The notes under the pieces are model-generated. The model searched no databases and was not told the origin of the DNA. It saw only the letters and a program-made list of their open reading frames with translations. Both the position numbers and the translations under genes were made by a program. From Thermomonas sp. (GTDB taxonomy: Bacteria; Pseudomonadota; Gammaproteobacteria; Xanthomonadales; Xanthomonadaceae): a stretch of DNA of 10,474 nucleotides. Each line of letters opens with the position of its first letter. Positions within the stretch are counted from its first letter, which is position 1. The stretch spans positions 1 through 10,474 of the forward strand of contig JANJSW010000018.1 of assembly GCA_024711415.1 (NCBI GenBank), in the 5' to 3' direction. This document shows positions 8,138 through 10,474 of the stretch, piece after piece.

Positions 8138-9442
8138 TCAGCCACCCAGCAGGCCCTTCAGCAGGCCCTTCATGCCGGGGCGCTTCTGCGGCGGCGTCTT
8201 GCCGCCGTCGCCTTCGTCCTGCGGCATGCCCATCTCGCCGAAGTCCAGGCCCAGCATCGCGGTGGCGGTGGACTTGGCGCGCAGCCGCACGCTCCACTCC
8301 GGGTTCCAAGGCTGCTTGGGATCGGCTGGCTTGGGCGGGTAGGTGATCCAGTGCTCGGGCCCGTAGGCCGTCATCATCAGCATGGCCGGCACCATCCCGG
8401 CCTCGCCCGCAGCGGCGCTGGCGAAGATGCCCTTGGGCACCACGCAGCTGGTGGCCGAGGCCGGCAGCAGGATCTTCTGCTTCAGCCATTTGTCGATGCT
8501 GCCGCCGGTCAGGTAGGCGTGCAGCTCGCTGCCGGCGCCGGCCACATCGGCGCTGCTCCACACGGTCAGGGTGTAGGACCGTTCGCTGGCCATTTCCATG
8601 CGCATGCCGGTGATGAAGTAGGCGCGTGCGCGCGCCACCGACGGCCATGCCAGCGAGACTGCGTCGGCCGCGTCGCCCTGCGCGCGCAGCCCCAGTTTCG
8701 GCATGAAGTCGGCGGCTTCGTCCACGTTGAACGACATCGAAGCAGGGATGCCGCTGCCGGTGATCTGGTGGCCGCCGGCCAGCCTCGCACCCGCCGGCAC
8801 CTGGCGGCCGTGCTTTGGATTCGGCCAGTAGACGAGGCCGGGCTTGAGGTCGATGTCGCGGTCCGGCACGTACAGTCCCTTCGACAGGCTGCCGCTGGAT
8901 TCCACGCTGACCCCGCCCATGCCCGCGGCGCCCTTCTTCGGGTCGATCAGGCCGCCCTTGACCTTGAAGCTGGCCAACTTCGGCTGGCCCGGCCGCACCG
9001 CCGCGCCGCAGCCCCAGTATTCGCGGATCTTCAGTTCCACGTCGGGCACGGCGCCGGCTTCGGGCGTGGATTTGTCGTGCCGGGCCGGCTCCGGCGGCAG
9101 CAGGGTGAGCGACTTGCCCAGGTTCAGCCCCGCCGGCACCTGGTCCTGCGCCTCCACGCCGGGCTTCAGCGCGTTGTGCAGGGCGATGTCCAGGTACTGG
9201 CCGCTCATGCCGGCGGCGCGGGTGGAGGGGTAGGTCGGCTTGAACGCTTCGCCGCCGCCCATGCGCTTGGCCATGAAGCCGCCCAGCCCGCCCAGCATCC
9301 CGCCCATGTCCGGCATGCCCGCCAGGTTGTGGGTGGCGACGTCGATGTACAGGTTGGTGGGTGGCGTCTTGCCCTGCTGGCTGGCGGCGGGCAGCGCCAG
9401 CAGCGTGGCGGCAAGGGTGATCAGCGGGGTGGTGCGGCGCAT
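8138..9442 (-). CDS. Hypothetical secreted (periplasmic or surface) protein, Met/Gly-rich N-terminus
   Basis: 434-residue protein that I cannot name. The ATG at 9442 has GGAG six bases upstream and begins a signal peptide: MRR, then a hydrophobic core (LITLAATLLALPAA, 7-20), with cleavage near residue 20-21. The mature part has a Met/Gly-rich stretch at 41-64 (PDMGGMLGGLGGFMAKRMGG), a conserved-looking ELKIREYWGCG (136-146), VYWPNPKHGRQVP (204-216) and YFITGMRMEMASERSYTLTVWSS (275-297). The ending is Gly/Lys-rich and amphipathic (MKGLLKGLLGG, 424-434). Mature cysteines are only 145 and 333. The alternating polar/apolar pattern suggests beta structure. I vaguely recall similar secreted proteins with an N-terminal Met/Gly-rich patch and a YWGCG motif in sphingomonads, without known function. 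It is separated from accC by a strong terminator and from prmA by 63 bp. Confidence 0.85.
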   Translation of the reverse strand: MRRTTPLITLAATLLALPAASQQGKTPPTNLYIDVATHNLAGMPDMGGMLGGLGGFMAKRMGGGEAFKPTYPSTRAAGMSGQYLDIALHNALKPGVEAQDQVPAGLNLGKSLTLLPPEPARHDKSTPEAGAVPDVELKIREYWGCGAAVRPGQPKLASFKVKGGLIDPKKGAAGMGGVSVESSGSLSKGLYVPDRDIDLKPGLVYWPNPKHGRQVPAGARLAGGHQITGSGIPASMSFNVDEAADFMPKLGLRAQGDAADAVSLAWPSVARARAYFITGMRMEMASERSYTLTVWSSADVAGAGSELHAYLTGGSIDKWLKQKILLPASATSCVVPKGIFASAAAGEAGMVPAMLMMTAYGPEHWITYPPKPADPKQPWNPEWSVRLRAKSTATAMLGLDFGEMGMPQDEGDGGKTPPQKRPGMKGLLKGLLGG

Positions 9443-9474
9443 GACGGGCTCCGGAAGCGGCGGTGGCTTCCGGA
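9443..9474 (-). promoter_or_regulatory. Hairpin that includes the ribosome binding site of the secreted-protein gene
   Basis: On the plus strand TCCGGAAGC (9450-9458) and GCTTCCGGA (9466-9474) form a perfect 9-bp stem with a 7-nt loop. In the transcript the 3' arm ends in CCGGA and continues with G, so the Shine-Dalgarno GGAG (9449-9452), six bases before the ATG at 9442, is mostly inside the stem. This is the arrangement of a translation-limiting or switchable RBS hairpin; regulation itself is inferred. Confidence 0.5.
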
Positions 9475-9482
9475 TACAGCGG

Positions 9483-9522
9483 AAAAAGCCGGCGCAAGCG
9501 GCCATCTGCCGCCCGCGCCGGC
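9483..9522 (-). terminator. Intrinsic terminator of accC
   Basis: Reading the minus strand after the accC stop: GCCGGCGC, GG, GCGGC, loop AGATG, GCCGC, TT, GCGCCGGC, then TTTTT (9487-9483). With two G-U pairs bridging the outer and inner stems this is a 15-bp stem and a 5-nt loop directly followed by a T-run. It begins 14 bases after the accC stop codon and should end the accC (probably accBC) transcript. Confidence 0.9.
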
Positions 9523-9536
9523 GGATGCGCGATCGC

Positions 9537-10474
9537 TCAGAGCAGCGAAAGCGCCTTTTCCTTGCGCTCGGCCAGCCGCTTTTCCAGGTACTGGATGTTC
9601 TGGCCGCCCTGCGAGAAACCGCCGTCGGCCAGGATCCGCTGCTGCAGCGGGATGTTGGTCTTGATCCCGTCCACCACCATCTCGCTCAGCGCCACCCGCA
9701 TGCGGGCGATCGCTTGCGCGCGGTCGGCGCCGTGCACGATCAGCTTGCCGATCATCGAGTCGTAGTTCGGCGGGACGCGGTAGCCCTCGTAGATGTGCGA
9801 ATCCACCCGCACGCCCGGGCCGCCGGGGGCGTGGAAGTGCTGGATCAGGCCGGGGCAGGGGAAGAATGTGTCCGGATCCTCGGCATTGATGCGGCACTCG
9901 ATGGCGTGGCCGGTCAGCACCACGTCGCTCTGCTTGATCGACAGCCGGTGGCCGGCGGCGATCAGCAGCTGCTCGCGCACCAGGTCGATGCCGGTGACCA
10001 GTTCGGTCACCGGGTGCTCCACCTGGATGCGGGTGTTCATCTCGATGAAGTAGAAGCGGCCGTCCTCGTACAGGAACTCGAACGTGCCCGCGCCGCGGTA
10101 GCCGATGCGGATGCAGGCTTCCACGCACACGCGGCCGATTTCGGCGCGCTGCTCGGGGGTGATGCCGGGTGCCGGCGCTTCTTCCACCACCTTCTGGTGG
10201 CGGCGCTGCATCGAGCAGTCGCGCTCGCCCAGGTGGATGGCGCTGCCCTGGCCGTCGGCCAGCACCTGGATCTCCACGTGGCGCGGGTTCTCCAGGAACT
10301 TCTCCATGTAGACCATGTCGTTGCCGAAGGCGGCCTTGGCTTCGGTCTTGGTGGTCTGGATCGCAGCGTTGAGGTGCGCCTCGGTATGCACCACGCGCAT
10401 GCCGCGGCCGCCGCCGCCACCGGCGGCCTTGACGATCACCGGGTAGCCAATCTCGCGGGCGATCTTGATGTTGG
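9537..10474 (-). CDS. accC: Acetyl-CoA carboxylase biotin carboxylase subunit (partial, N-terminus off the right edge)
   Basis: ATP-dependent biotin carboxylase that carboxylates biotin on AccB in the first committed step of fatty-acid synthesis. The last 312 residues are visible, against about 450 for the whole protein; the reading frame is open to the right edge ([19 protein letters not shown]). The ATP-grasp part shows the glycine-rich [10 protein letters not shown] loop, [40 protein letters not shown] (the lysine of QKVVEEAP binds substrate), and the metal/catalytic [26 protein letters not shown]. The biotin carboxylase C-terminal domain follows ([13 protein letters not shown]...[21 protein letters not shown]) and ends [15 protein letters not shown]. 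AccB would be expected off the right edge. An intrinsic terminator follows the stop at 9483-9522. Confidence 0.97.
   Translation of the reverse strand, partial: NIKIAREIGYPVIVKAAGGGGGRGMRVVHTEAHLNAAIQTTKTEAKAAFGNDMVYMEKFLENPRHVEIQVLADGQGSAIHLGERDCSMQRRHQKVVEEAPAPGITPEQRAEIGRVCVEACIRIGYRGAGTFEFLYEDGRFYFIEMNTRIQVEHPVTELVTGIDLVREQLLIAAGHRLSIKQSDVVLTGHAIECRINAEDPDTFFPCPGLIQHFHAPGGPGVRVDSHIYEGYRVPPNYDSMIGKLIVHGADRAQAIARMRVALSEMVVDGIKTNIPLQQRILADGGFSQGGQNIQYLEKRLAERKEKALSLL

Noticed and set aside
7731..9497. A 588-codon minus-strand frame overlapping prmA and the secreted-protein gene
   Set aside because: It is an out-of-frame reading of both genes, Arg/Gly/Ala-rich without motifs. The true frames carry a signal peptide and PrmA motifs.
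9443..9505. Upstream ATG (9505) as start of the secreted-protein gene
   Set aside because: This ATG lies in the loop region of the accC terminator and would place a non-signal sequence (MAACAGFFRCIRKPPPLPEPV) before the signal peptide. ATG 9442 has GGAG at good spacing.
7442..9664. A 740-codon plus-strand open frame
   Set aside because: It is antisense to prmA, the secreted-protein gene and the end of accC, with shadow-like composition and no recognisable motif. It crosses the accC terminator.

Overview
The window is GC-rich (roughly 70% by eye) chromosomal housekeeping DNA from a gammaproteobacterium. The gene order accC – (extra gene) – prmA – DUF3426 – fis – purH – purD, followed by a tesA/ybbA/ybbP block, and the residue-level look of PrmA, PurH and Fis fit the Xanthomonadaceae (Lysobacteraceae: Lysobacter, Luteimonas, Thermomonas, Stenotrophomonas, Xanthomonas). 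The family assignment is from memory of the proteins, not from a search. I see no mobile element, tRNA, rRNA or CRISPR array.

Layout. Bases 1-1885 (minus) hold most of a YbbP-type ABC permease cut by the left edge. Its GTG start overlaps the stop of the YbbA-type ATPase (1882 to about 2634, minus) by 4 bp. Divergent from these is tesA (2591-3205, plus), a periplasmic GDSL esterase/thioesterase whose 5' end probably overlaps that of ybbA. tesA and purD (3202-4488, minus) converge and share a TTAA that gives both stop codons. Further right, all on the minus strand, come purH (4573-6162), fis (6232 to about 6495), a DUF3426 membrane protein (6636-7148), prmA (7145-8074), an unrecognised secreted protein (8138-9442) and the C-terminal two thirds of accC (9537-10474), cut by the right edge.

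How the genes work together. PurD and PurH catalyse the second step and the last two steps of de novo IMP synthesis. AccC is the biotin carboxylase of fatty-acid synthesis. PrmA methylates ribosomal protein L11, and Fis is a growth-phase nucleoid protein, so this is a growth-linked cluster. YbbA/YbbP/TesA form a separate envelope module.

The non-coding DNA is small but structured. There is a textbook intrinsic terminator after accC, then a perfect 9-bp hairpin that includes most of the Shine-Dalgarno sequence of the secreted protein. A 13-bp hairpin with one mismatch ends one base before the prmA start. A three-armed alternating inverted repeat and a candidate promoter lie before fis, a consensus TATAAT lies before purH, and the purH stop codon sits inside competing hairpins. 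I found no clearly new system. The best candidates for a second look are the secreted Met/Gly-rich protein with its hairpin-masked ribosome binding site and the junction hairpins.
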